From Candidatus Omnitrophota bacterium (GTDB lineage: Bacteria > Omnitrophota > Gorgyraeia > Aquiviventales > Aquiviventaceae), in NCBI GenBank assembly GCA_016206675.1, contig JACQRD010000028.1, positions 1 through 18,996 on the forward strand: a stretch of 18,996 nucleotides of DNA. The letters are read 5' to 3'. The position numbers and the translations under genes are program-made. The notes below the pieces were generated by a model, which was not told the origin of the DNA, ran no database searches, and saw only the letters and a program-made list of their open reading frames with translations. Below are positions 7,473-12,854 of the stretch, piece by piece (the first letter of the stretch is position 1; every line of letters starts with the position of its first letter).

Positions 7473-7997
7473 TCAAGTGGCCGCACTCCCCTTCTTCCGC
7501 TTCCACAATCCGCGCAATCCTTCAAGCAACCCCTTGGGCTTCTCGGCGGCCTTCGCGGGTTTCTCCGGGGCACCCGGCGCCGGCGCGGGCGCTTTCGGCG
7601 CCTCCTGCGTCTTCGCCTTGGGCGCGGCCGGCGTCGGCGCGGGCAGCCGGCTGAACGCCAGCAGGGCCTGCTGGGCCCCGTCGCCGCGCCGCAGCGACAG
7701 GCGCACGACGCGCGTGTAGCCGCCGGCGACGTCCCCGAAACGCGGGGCGATGTCGGCGAAGAGCTGGCCCACGAGCATGCGGTCTTGGAGCACGCGAAAG
7801 GCCCGCCGGCGGGCGTGGATGCTGCCCTCCTTGCCGAGGCTGACCAGACGATCCGCCAGCCGCTGGGCTTCCTTCGCCCGGGCTCGCGTCGTTTGGATCT
7901 GCCCGTGCAGCATCAGGCTTCTGACCAGATTATGGACCAGCGCGTCCTTCTGCTCGGTTGGGCGCGACAGCCGCTGGTTGCGCGTGGCGTGTCTCAT
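7473..7997 (-). CDS. rplQ: 50S ribosomal protein L17
   Basis: L17 lines the peptide exit-tunnel region of the large subunit. The N-terminal 118 or so residues are a standard L17 domain: MRHATRNQRLSRPTEQKDAL, NLVRSLMLHGQIQTTRARAKEA and the strand GGYTRVVRLSLRRGDGA. The remaining 55 residues are an extension rich in Ala, Pro and Lys (from about PAPTPAAPKAKTQEAPKA) ending in a basic segment, LRGLWKRKKG. E. coli L17 is 127 residues, so the 174-residue product carries a long disordered-looking tail. The gene is the last of the ribosomal block, 18 nt downstream of rpoA as in most bacteria, with no evident ribosome-binding site. Its TGA stop abuts the left end of element A1. Confidence 0.97.
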   Translation of the reverse strand: MRHATRNQRLSRPTEQKDALVHNLVRSLMLHGQIQTTRARAKEAQRLADRLVSLGKEGSIHARRRAFRVLQDRMLVGQLFADIAPRFGDVAGGYTRVVRLSLRRGDGAQQALLAFSRLPAPTPAAPKAKTQEAPKAPAPAPGAPEKPAKAAEKPKGLLEGLRGLWKRKKGSAAT

Positions 7998-8015
7998 GAC
8001 GTTGGCCGCGCTGCC

Positions 8016-9014
8016 TTATGACCCCGGCACCTGCTGGGACGACGCTTCGGCCTCTGACGCCATGCCCAGCGACAGCCCCATGCCCTTCAACAATTCCTCG
8101 ATTTCGGCCAGCGACTTCTTGCCGAAGTTGCGGTATTTCAAGAGCTCTTGGGGGCTCTTCTCCACCAGCTCGCCGATGGTGTGGATCTTGGCTTCCCGCA
8201 AACAATTGGCCGACCGGACGGAGAGCTCCAGCTCGGAAATCGGCGTCTTGAGCTTCTCCTGCATTTCCTCGTTGATCGCGGCCGGCGCTTCGTCCTCCGG
8301 CTCCTCCGGCAGGGTGCCGTAGTTGACGAACAGATCCAAGTGCCGCTGGAGGATGTTGGACGCATAGAGCAAGGCGTCCTTCGGCGTCATCGCGCCGCTG
8401 GTCCACACTTCCAGGTTCAAGCGGTCGTAGTCGGTGACCTGGCCCACGCGGGTGTCCTCCACCCAGAAGTTGACCCGCTTCACCGGCGAAAAGAGCGCAT
8501 CGATGGGGATCGCGCCGATGGACTGGCCGTCCTTCTTGTGGCGCTCCGCGGGCACGTAGCCGCGGCCGCGGCTGACCTCCAGCTCCATCCGGAATTTGCC
8601 CGCCTTGGTGATGGTGCACAGCTGCAGCTCGGGATTGACCACCTCGATCGTCTCATCCACCTGCAGATCCCCCGCCGTCACCGGCCCCTTCTTGTCCTTT
8701 TCGATGACGATCGTCTTCAGCTGGCGCGAGTGGGCGCGCAGTACTAGCTGCTTGACGTTGAGCACCACCTGTGTCACGTCCTCCAGCACGCCGGGGATGG
8801 CGGAAAACTCGTGGAGCACGCCGTCGATCTTCATCGAGGTCACGGCTGCCCCCTCAATGGAGGAGATCAGCACGCGGCGCAGGCTGTTGCCGATCGTCAT
8901 GCCGTAGCCGCGCTCAAACGGCTCGGCGACGAACTTCGCGTACGTGTCGGTGGCGCCATCCTCGTCGCAGATGAGCCGTTTGGGGGTTGCGAAATCACGC
9001 CAGAGTGTTCCCAT
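8016..9014 (-). CDS. rpoA: DNA-directed RNA polymerase subunit alpha
   Basis: A 332-residue alpha subunit with both domains. The N-terminal assembly domain contains GYGMTIGNSLRRVLISSIEG, followed by VTSMKIDGVLHEFSAIPGV. The C-terminal DNA- and activator-binding domain contains ELSVRSANCLREAKIHTIGE, with Arg267 and Asn270 corresponding to E. coli Arg265 and Asn268, then NFGKKSLAEIEELL. The linker at about 235-255 is acidic (LPEEPEDEAPA). Alpha dimerises to start polymerase assembly and its CTD reads UP elements. The start is well supported by GGAGG six bases before the ATG, the best Shine-Dalgarno site in the window. It lies between rpsD and rplQ as in the conserved alpha operon. Confidence 0.98.
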   Translation of the reverse strand: MGTLWRDFATPKRLICDEDGATDTYAKFVAEPFERGYGMTIGNSLRRVLISSIEGAAVTSMKIDGVLHEFSAIPGVLEDVTQVVLNVKQLVLRAHSRQLKTIVIEKDKKGPVTAGDLQVDETIEVVNPELQLCTITKAGKFRMELEVSRGRGYVPAERHKKDGQSIGAIPIDALFSPVKRVNFWVEDTRVGQVTDYDRLNLEVWTSGAMTPKDALLYASNILQRHLDLFVNYGTLPEEPEDEAPAAINEEMQEKLKTPISELELSVRSANCLREAKIHTIGELVEKSPQELLKYRNFGKKSLAEIEELLKGMGLSLGMASEAEASSQQVPGS

Positions 9015-9026
9015 CCCTCTCCTCCA
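9015..9026 (-). promoter_or_regulatory. Strong Shine-Dalgarno site of rpoA
   Basis: On the transcribed strand the bases TGGAGGAGAGGG directly precede the rpoA ATG, giving a consensus GGAGG at six-base spacing. A mini-ORF from the repeat upstream ends with TGA just before this site, so a ribosome ending there would stop on the Shine-Dalgarno sequence. Confidence 0.85.
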
Positions 9027-9132
9027 TCAATGGCTAATGCGGACTGCGGATTGCGGACTGCGGATTGCCAAACCACCAATTCGCAATTCGCAATCCGAAA
9101 TCCGAAATTTCCGCGGCATCACACACCACACC
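9027..9132 (-). repeat. Heptad-repeat hairpin C1 between rpsD and rpoA, with mini-ORF
   Basis: The left arm 9039-9067 is built of seven-base units (CGGACTG and CGGATTG alternating). The right arm 9077-9114 has the reverse-complement type (CAATTCG, CAATTCG, CAATCCG, AAATCCG). Together they form a long imperfect hairpin with a nine-base loop. On the transcribed strand an ATG at 9119 opens 30 codons (MPRKFRISDCELRI...) and ends at TGA 9029-9027, twelve bases before rpoA. The rpsD stop region reads TAAGGTG, which could serve as its ribosome-binding site. The same unit recurs in the rplR-rpsE spacer. Confidence 0.7.
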
Positions 9133-9762
9133 TTACTTTGAGTACAGTTCAACAATCAATTGTTCTTGGATGGGCAGGCCGATGTCATCCTTCTGCGGTG
9201 CCCGAAGCACGGTGCCCTTCAAGTGCTCAGGATCCAGCTGGATCCAGGCCGGCGCCGGATGGTCCTTCATCCGTTCCAGGTTTGCCTTGATCCGGACGAT
9301 CTGTCCGGCGCGGCTGGGGGCGATTTCAAACACATCCCCCACCTTCAGCGTGTACGACGGGATGTCCACGAGCCGGCCGTTGATCTTCACGGCCCGGTGC
9401 CGCACCATCTGCCGGCCTTCCCGGCGGGAGGTGGCGAATCCCGCCCGATAGAGGATGCTGTCGATGCGCCGCTCGAGCATTTCCAGCAGCATCTGACCGG
9501 TGACCCCTTTCGACTTCTGCGCGATGCCGAAATACCGCTGAAACTGCCGCTCCAGCACCCCGTACATCCGCTTGACCTTCTGCTTCTCGCGCAGCTGCAC
9601 GCCGTAGTCGGAGAGCTTCACGCGCAATTGGCCGTGCTGGCCCGGAGGAAACGAGCGCTTTTCGATGGCGCACTTCGGCGTGTAGCAGCGCGTGCCCTTG
9701 AGGAAGAGCTTCATCCCCTCTCGGCGGCACAATCGGCATGACGGACCTGAGTACCGTGCCAT
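9133..9762 (-). CDS. rpsD: 30S ribosomal protein S4
   Basis: A 209-residue S4, a primary 16S rRNA binder that nucleates 30S assembly and, in enterobacteria, represses the alpha operon. The N-terminal zinc site is intact, with Cys9, Cys12, Cys26 and Cys31 (CRLCRREGMKLFLKGTRCYT and following). FGIAQKSKGVTGQMLLEMLE and the S4 RNA-binding domain (RIDSILYRAGFATSRREGRQ, MVRHRAVKINGRLVDIPSY) follow in order. Length is typical. The ATG overlaps the stop of a 15-codon frame in the upstream spacer as TAATG. It lies between rpsK and rpoA in the conserved order. Confidence 0.98.
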   Translation of the reverse strand: MARYSGPSCRLCRREGMKLFLKGTRCYTPKCAIEKRSFPPGQHGQLRVKLSDYGVQLREKQKVKRMYGVLERQFQRYFGIAQKSKGVTGQMLLEMLERRIDSILYRAGFATSRREGRQMVRHRAVKINGRLVDIPSYTLKVGDVFEIAPSRAGQIVRIKANLERMKDHPAPAWIQLDPEHLKGTVLRAPQKDDIGLPIQEQLIVELYSK

Positions 9763-9808
9763 TATCGCTGTGCTGTCTGCTGTGTGCTGTCTGCTGTGTG
9801 CTGACGCA
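9763..9808 (-). repeat. Tandem heptad repeat G between rpsK and rpsD, fully bridged by a mini-ORF
   Basis: Plus-strand bases 9774-9801 are TGTCTGC and TGTGTGC alternating twice; a further related unit, GCTGTGC, lies at 9767-9773. Unlike the other heptad spacers it has no inverted second arm. On the transcribed strand a 15-codon frame (MRQHTADSTQQTAQR) runs exactly from an ATG overlapping the rpsK stop as TGATG (9809-9807) to a TAA overlapping the rpsD start as TAATG (9764-9762). Confidence 0.7.
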
Positions 9809-10282
9809 TCATACTCTCCTGCGCTTCGGCGGCCGGCAGCCGTTGTGCGGAATGGGGGTCACGTCCTTGATGACCGTGATCGACAGCCCCGCCTGCGACA
9901 GCGAGCGGATCGCCGACTCGCGCCCCTGCCCCGGCCCCTTGACGTACACTTCCACCTCTTTCAGCCCCGCCTCCAGCGCCTTTTTCGCCGCATTCATCGC
10001 GGCCACCTGCGCCGCATAGGGCGTGGATTTGCGCGAGCCGTGATAGCCGCTGGAGCCGGCCGTGGCCCAGCAGACGACGTTGCCCGCGCGGTCGGTGATG
10101 GTGATGATCGTATTGTTGAAGGTGGCGAAGACGTGGGCGATGCCCTGCGTCGTCTGCAGCTTCTTCTTGCTGCGGGCTCTGGCCGGCGCCTTCGCGGCGT
10201 CCTTGGCGGCCTCAGCCCCCGTGACCGCGGCCTCGGCCGGCGGCTTGCCAGCGCTCGGCGCCTCTTTCGGTGCGTCTGCCAT
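9809..10282 (-). CDS. rpsK: 30S ribosomal protein S11
   Basis: S11 forms part of the 30S platform near the mRNA exit and the E site. The S11 domain begins near residue 39 with KKKLQTTQGIAHVFATFNNT and includes TITDRAGNVVCWATAGSSGY, KSTPYAAQVAA, VYVKGPGQGRESAIRSL and the C-terminal DVTPIPHNGCRPPKRRRV. Ahead of it is an Ala/Pro/Lys-rich extension of about 38 residues (MADAPKEAPSAGKPPAEAAV and following), making 157 residues against about 129 in E. coli. The start has a clear ribosome-binding site, AAAGGAG four bases before the ATG, 17 nt after rpsM, so the extension is likely translated. Its TGA is shared with a mini-ORF that runs to rpsD. Confidence 0.97.
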   Translation of the reverse strand: MADAPKEAPSAGKPPAEAAVTGAEAAKDAAKAPARARSKKKLQTTQGIAHVFATFNNTIITITDRAGNVVCWATAGSSGYHGSRKSTPYAAQVAAMNAAKKALEAGLKEVEVYVKGPGQGRESAIRSLSQAGLSITVIKDVTPIPHNGCRPPKRRRV

Positions 10283-10299
10283 CCTGCTCCTTTCCGACG

Positions 10300-10704
10300 T
10301 TACGATCGCGCGGCCCCTGGGGGTGCCGTCGTCTTGGTCCGTTTACGCACACCCACGCGCGGCCGCGGGCCCTTGCGGGTGCGGGCGTTGGTGCGCGTGC
10401 GCTGCCCCCGCACGGGCAATCCCTTCTTGTGCCGCAATCCCCGGTACGATCCGATGTCGATCAGCCGCTTGATGTGCCCGCTGACCTCGCGCCGCAAATC
10501 CCCTTCGACCTTGGTCGACGCCTGAATTGCCTGGGCTAGGCGCCCGACCTCCTCGTCCGTCAGGGCCTTGGCGCGCTTGTTCGGGTCCACCCCGGTTTGC
10601 GCCAGCACCCGGTTTGAGAGCGGACGGCCGACGCCGAAGAGGGACATCAGCGCGATCTCAATGCGCTTCTCCTTCGGTAGATCAACTCCCAAAATGCGTG
10701 GCAT
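10300..10704 (-). CDS. rpsM: 30S ribosomal protein S13
   Basis: A 134-residue S13, a 30S head protein contacting the 50S subunit and P-site tRNA. The product begins MPRILGVDLPKEKRIEIAL, exactly where S13 proteins start, and contains the helix-two-turn-helix region and IDIGSYRGLRHKKGLPVRGQ. The C-terminal tail is strongly basic (TRTNARTRKGPRPRVGVRKR). The frame stays open upstream into the repeat, as far as a GTG at 10785, but those 27 codons are repeat sequence, so I place the start at 10704. GAGG lies five bases before this ATG, supplied by the repeat cassette at 10705-10727. The order rpmJ-rpsM-rpsK is conserved. Confidence 0.97.
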   Translation of the reverse strand: MPRILGVDLPKEKRIEIALMSLFGVGRPLSNRVLAQTGVDPNKRAKALTDEEVGRLAQAIQASTKVEGDLRREVSGHIKRLIDIGSYRGLRHKKGLPVRGQRTRTNARTRKGPRPRVGVRKRTKTTAPPGAARS

Positions 10705-10727
10705 GTCCGCCTCACTCCGCTCGGCGG
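10705..10727 (-). promoter_or_regulatory. Repeat cassette carrying the rpsM ribosome-binding site
   Basis: On the transcribed strand this reads GCCGAGCGGAGTGAGGCGGA just before the rpsM ATG. GAGG sits five bases from the start, and a CCGCC/GGCGG hairpin partly encloses it. Nearly the same sequence precedes infA at 11290-11312. The TGA of a mini-ORF from the spacer lies within the cassette. Confidence 0.65.
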
Positions 10728-10812
10728 CGTGTACCGTGTACCGTGTACCGTGTACCGACTTCACGGTACACCGTACACGGTTCACGGTTCACGAACTCGC
10801 TCGTTTTCATGA
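10728..10812 (-). repeat. Heptad-repeat hairpin B1 between rpmJ and rpsM, with mini-ORF
   Basis: Plus-strand 10728-10757 is four copies of CGTGTAC plus CG. After a six-base loop, 10764-10793 is the inverted arm with three mismatches in 30. The mismatches are C.C and T.T and so do not wobble-pair in RNA. On the transcribed strand an ATG at 10810, two bases after the rpmJ stop, opens 32 codons (MKTSEFVNREPCTVYREV...). It ends at TGA 10714-10712, seven bases before rpsM. Element B2 near infA shares a 30-bp identical arm. Confidence 0.75.
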
Positions 10813-10926
10813 TCAACCCTGGCGTTGTTTGTGCTTGGGATTCTCGCACAAGACCCGCACGATCCGCTGCCGGCGGACGATCTTGCACTTGCTGCAGACC
10901 CGCTTGACTGACGCCCGTACTTTCAT
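10813..10926 (-). CDS. rpmJ: 50S ribosomal protein L36 (zinc type)
   Basis: A 37-residue L36, a small zinc-ribbon protein deep in 23S rRNA. The ligands are Cys11, Cys14, Cys27 and His32 (CSKCKIVRRQ then CENPKH). This is the zinc-containing form rather than the zinc-independent paralogue. The start MKVRASVKRV is the usual one. The ATG is formed at the very end of element A2, whose arm reads CAGGTGGTGGG immediately before it. AGGTG, complementary to CACCU in the 16S anti-Shine-Dalgarno tail, lies five bases away. A mini-ORF spanning A2 ends with TGA overlapping this ATG. The gene is too short for ordinary ORF length cut-offs but certain by motif and position. Confidence 0.95.
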   Translation of the reverse strand: MKVRASVKRVCSKCKIVRRQRIVRVLCENPKHKQRQG

Positions 10927-11054
10927 CCCACCACCTGCGCCACACGGTGGCATCGCTCCGGTCGCCCAATAGCCACCGTGTTGGACATATTCTCGCCGCA
11001 AGACTTACGACTTTTCATTGCCTCTCCAAGGCGAGCCGGCGCAGGTGGTGGGAT
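10925..11054 (-). repeat. Cloverleaf-like family A element A2 between infA and rpmJ
   Basis: A perfect 17-bp outer stem (ATCCCACCACCTGCGCC at 10925-10941 with 11038-11054) encloses an abutting 10-bp hairpin, ACACGGTGGC (10942-10951) with GCCACCGTGT (10972-10981), whose loop is exactly 20 nt. A second domain is closed by CTCGCC/GGCGAG (10992-10997/11030-11035). TCAT flanks the element on both sides (10923-10926, 11054-11057). On the transcribed strand an ATG at 11057, nine bases after GAGGAG, opens 44 codons (MIPPPAPARLGEAMKSRK...AQVVG). It stops at TGA 10925-10923, overlapping the rpmJ ATG. Confidence 0.85.
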
Positions 11055-11070
11055 CATGCCGATTGACTCC

Positions 11071-11289
11071 TCACGAAATCCGGAACGTGATCCGGCCGCG
11101 CGTCAGATCGTACGGCGACAGCTCCAGTTTCACCTTGTCGCCCGGCAGGATGCGGATGTAATGCTTGCGCAGCTTGCCGCCCAGATGCGCCAGGACCGTA
11201 TGGCCATCCTGGATTTCCACCTTAAACATGGTGTTCGGCAGCGCCTCCAGCACCACGCCTTCCACCTCAATCAGCTCTTCCTTCGGCAT
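11071..11289 (-). CDS. infA: Translation initiation factor IF-1
   Basis: A 72-residue OB-fold protein of normal length. It blocks the A site during initiation and helps IF-2 and IF-3. Recognised from MPKEELIEVEGVVLEALPNT, MFKVEIQDGHTVLAHLGGKL, the basic RKHYIRILPGDKVKLELSPY and the ending DLTRGRITFRIS. The frame is open upstream into a GTG-started extension of 30 codons that is only repeat sequence, so the ATG at 11289 is preferred. GAGG lies five bases before it, within the repeat cassette shared with rpsM. Its stop region contains GAGGAG, now followed by element A2. Confidence 0.97.
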   Translation of the reverse strand: MPKEELIEVEGVVLEALPNTMFKVEIQDGHTVLAHLGGKLRKHYIRILPGDKVKLELSPYDLTRGRITFRIS

Positions 11290-11312
11290 GCCCGCCTCGC
11301 TACGCTCGGCGG
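11290..11312 (-). promoter_or_regulatory. Repeat cassette carrying the infA ribosome-binding site
   Basis: The transcribed strand reads GCCGAGCGTAGCGAGGCGGG followed by C and the infA ATG. GAGG stands five bases before the start, with CCGCC/GGCGG able to form a short hairpin over it. It matches the cassette before rpsM apart from a few bases. A mini-ORF from the heptad hairpin upstream ends with TAG inside the cassette. Confidence 0.65.
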
Positions 11313-11388
11313 TGTACCGTGTACCGTTGACCGTGTACCGTAACTTCAGATGTTCGACGGTACACCGTACACGGTTCACGGTTCACCA
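11311..11388 (-). repeat. Heptad-repeat hairpin B2 between map and infA, with mini-ORF
   Basis: Plus-strand 11311-11341 carries GTGTACC-type heptads (one unit changed to GTTGACC). 11357-11387 is the inverted arm; the loop is about 15 nt. On the transcribed strand the first 30 bases of the element are identical to B1. An ATG overlapping the map stop as TGATG (11389-11387) opens 29 codons (MVNREPCTVYRRTSEVTV...) ending at TAG 11302-11300, ten bases before infA. Two GTGAACC units place TGA in two frames; the mini-ORF uses the only one left open. Confidence 0.75.
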
Positions 11389-12141
11389 TCACTCGCATCG
11401 CGCGGTCAGAACCTCGGGTCCGTGATCTGTTACCGCCACCGTGTGCTCGAAATGCGCGGCCAGCGACCGATCCTTCGTGATCGCGGTCCACCCGTCCGCT
11501 TGCAGCTGGACTTCATGGCTTCCCAAGGTCACCATCGGCTCAATCGCCAGCACCATGCCGGCCTTCAACCGCGGCCCGGCGTGCGGAACACCGAAATTCG
11601 GAATCGGCGGATCTTCGTGCAGGGCTCGGCCGATGCCGTGCCCCACGAAGTCTCGTACGATGCCGAATCCCTGGGCTTCCACCCGCTGCTGCACGGCATG
11701 CGAAATATCCGAGAGACGGTTGCCGATCACCGCCTGCCGGATGCCGTCCTCCAGCGCCTGGCGCGTCGCATCCATGAGCCGCCGCGCGTCCTTCGACACC
11801 GCGCCGACCGCCACCGTCACCGCAGCATCGGCGTACCAGCCGTCGAGGATCGCCCCGGCATCCAGGCTGACCAGATCGCCCTCCCGGAGGATCCGGTTGC
11901 CCGGAATCCCATGCACGACCTCTTCATTGACCGAGACGCACACGGTCGCCGGAAAGCCCCGGTAGCCCAGAAAGGCCGGCGTCGCCCCGGCCTGCCTCAG
12001 GTACGCCGCCGAGGCCTCATCCAACTGCCGGGTCTTCAGGCCCGCGCGCACCGCGCCGGCGAGGTGCTCCAGCAGCCCGGCCACGATCCGGCCGGCGCGC
12101 CGCATCACCTCAAGCTCCGGTTCGGTTTTCAATTCGATCAT
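11389..12141 (-). CDS. map: Type I methionine aminopeptidase
   Basis: A 250-residue enzyme that removes the initiator methionine from nascent proteins. All metal and catalytic residues are present: His78 (VVHGIPGN), Asp94 and Asp105 (SLDAGAILDGWYADAAVTV), His168 (VGHGIGRALHEDP), Glu201 (LAIEPMVTLG) and Glu232 (FEHTVAVTDHG). The gene is a standard spc-operon member, between adk and infA. The ATG comes right after the CAGGTGGTGGG arm of element A3 and overlaps the TGA of an 11-codon frame as ATGA. The ribosome-binding candidate AGGTG would be paired in the A3 hairpin until opened. Confidence 0.97.
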   Translation of the reverse strand: MIELKTEPELEVMRRAGRIVAGLLEHLAGAVRAGLKTRQLDEASAAYLRQAGATPAFLGYRGFPATVCVSVNEEVVHGIPGNRILREGDLVSLDAGAILDGWYADAAVTVAVGAVSKDARRLMDATRQALEDGIRQAVIGNRLSDISHAVQQRVEAQGFGIVRDFVGHGIGRALHEDPPIPNFGVPHAGPRLKAGMVLAIEPMVTLGSHEVQLQADGWTAITKDRSLAAHFEHTVAVTDHGPEVLTARCE

Positions 12142-12170
12142 CCCACCACCTGCAAAACAGGTGGTGGGAT
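12140..12170 (-). repeat. Minimal family A element A3 between adk and map
   Basis: A perfect 13-bp hairpin, ATCCCACCACCTG (12140-12152) and CAGGTGGTGGGAT (12158-12170), has a CAAAA loop. It is the outer stem of the cloverleaf elements with no interior. GATCAT occurs on both sides (12136-12141 and 12168-12173). On the transcribed strand ATG 12173 opens MIPPPVLQVVG and stops at TGA 12140-12138, overlapping the map ATG. A weak ribosome-binding site (AGGG) lies after the adk stop. It may be a deletion derivative or the basic unit of the family. Confidence 0.8.
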
Positions 12171-12195
12171 CATGGCTGCCCTAGCTCCGCTTCTC

Positions 12196-12849
12196 TCAAA
12201 TCCAGCCTTGGCGATGGAAGAGCCGTCGGGCACGGACGAACACCGTCTCGATGCGCCCGCGGCCGTCCACGCGATAGAGCGCCTTGCGGCGCTGATAATA
12301 GGCCAGCAGCGGTTTCGATGTTCGGCGATCGATCGCCAGCCGCCGCCGGATGGTCTCGATCCGATCGTCCTTGCGCGTTGCCAGCGCTCCGTGGCAGCGG
12401 TCGCACACGCCCGGCCGCTTCGGCCGCATGGTCCGGGCATGGTAATTCGCCCCGCACGTGGAGCAGACCAGCCGCCCCGACAACCGCCGCACCAACAGCG
12501 CCTCGGGCGAGGTGATGTACACCGCCCCGTGCAGCGGAAGGCGCAACCGCTCCAGCGCCCGATCAAGCCCCGCGGCCTGCCCCTGCGTGCGCGGAAACCC
12601 GTCGAGCACGAAGGCGCGGTGCGGCTTCGACGTCAGCCGGTTGACCATCACCCGGGTCACCAGCGCATCCGGCACCAGCCGCCCGCCCGTGACATAGGCG
12701 CCCACGCGGCGGCCCAGCGGCGAGCGCTTGGCCATCTCCTCGCGGAAAATCTGTCCGGTGGACAGATGCGGCAGCCGCAGCCGTGTCTTGCACAGCAATG
12801 CCACAGAACCCTTGCCGGCCCCGGGCGGGCCCAACAGGACGATGCGCAC
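12196..12849 (-). CDS. adk: Adenylate kinase
   Basis: A 217-residue long-form kinase that balances ATP + AMP with 2 ADP. The P-loop is GPPGAGKGS (7-15), the AMP-site region LSTGQIFREEM and the CORE motif DGFPRTQGQ. The LID is of the zinc type, with Cys129, Cys132, Cys149 and Cys152 (CSTCGANYHA, CDRCHG). The DDRIETIRRRL and VDGRGRIETV segments complete the fold. No ATG fits: the frame is open further upstream but that part lies inside secY. The GTG at 12849, five bases after the secY stop, gives the family's usual first residues MRIVLLGPPG. The order secY-adk-map is conserved. Confidence 0.94.
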   Translation of the reverse strand: MRIVLLGPPGAGKGSVALLCKTRLRLPHLSTGQIFREEMAKRSPLGRRVGAYVTGGRLVPDALVTRVMVNRLTSKPHRAFVLDGFPRTQGQAAGLDRALERLRLPLHGAVYITSPEALLVRRLSGRLVCSTCGANYHARTMRPKRPGVCDRCHGALATRKDDRIETIRRRLAIDRRTSKPLLAYYQRRKALYRVDGRGRIETVFVRARRLFHRQGWI

Positions 12850-12854
12850 GGCCC

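Noticed and set aside
10705..10785. A 27-codon N-terminal extension of S13, and similar extensions of IF-1 (30), S5 (27) and SecY (14)
   Set aside because: The added residues are translated repeat sequence. The family-standard first residues follow right after, and for rpsM and infA a GAGG lies five bases before the internal ATG.
10728..10793. CRISPR array from the repeated GTGTACC words
   Set aside because: The units are seven bases, adjacent without unique spacers, and inverted in the second half. No cas genes are nearby.
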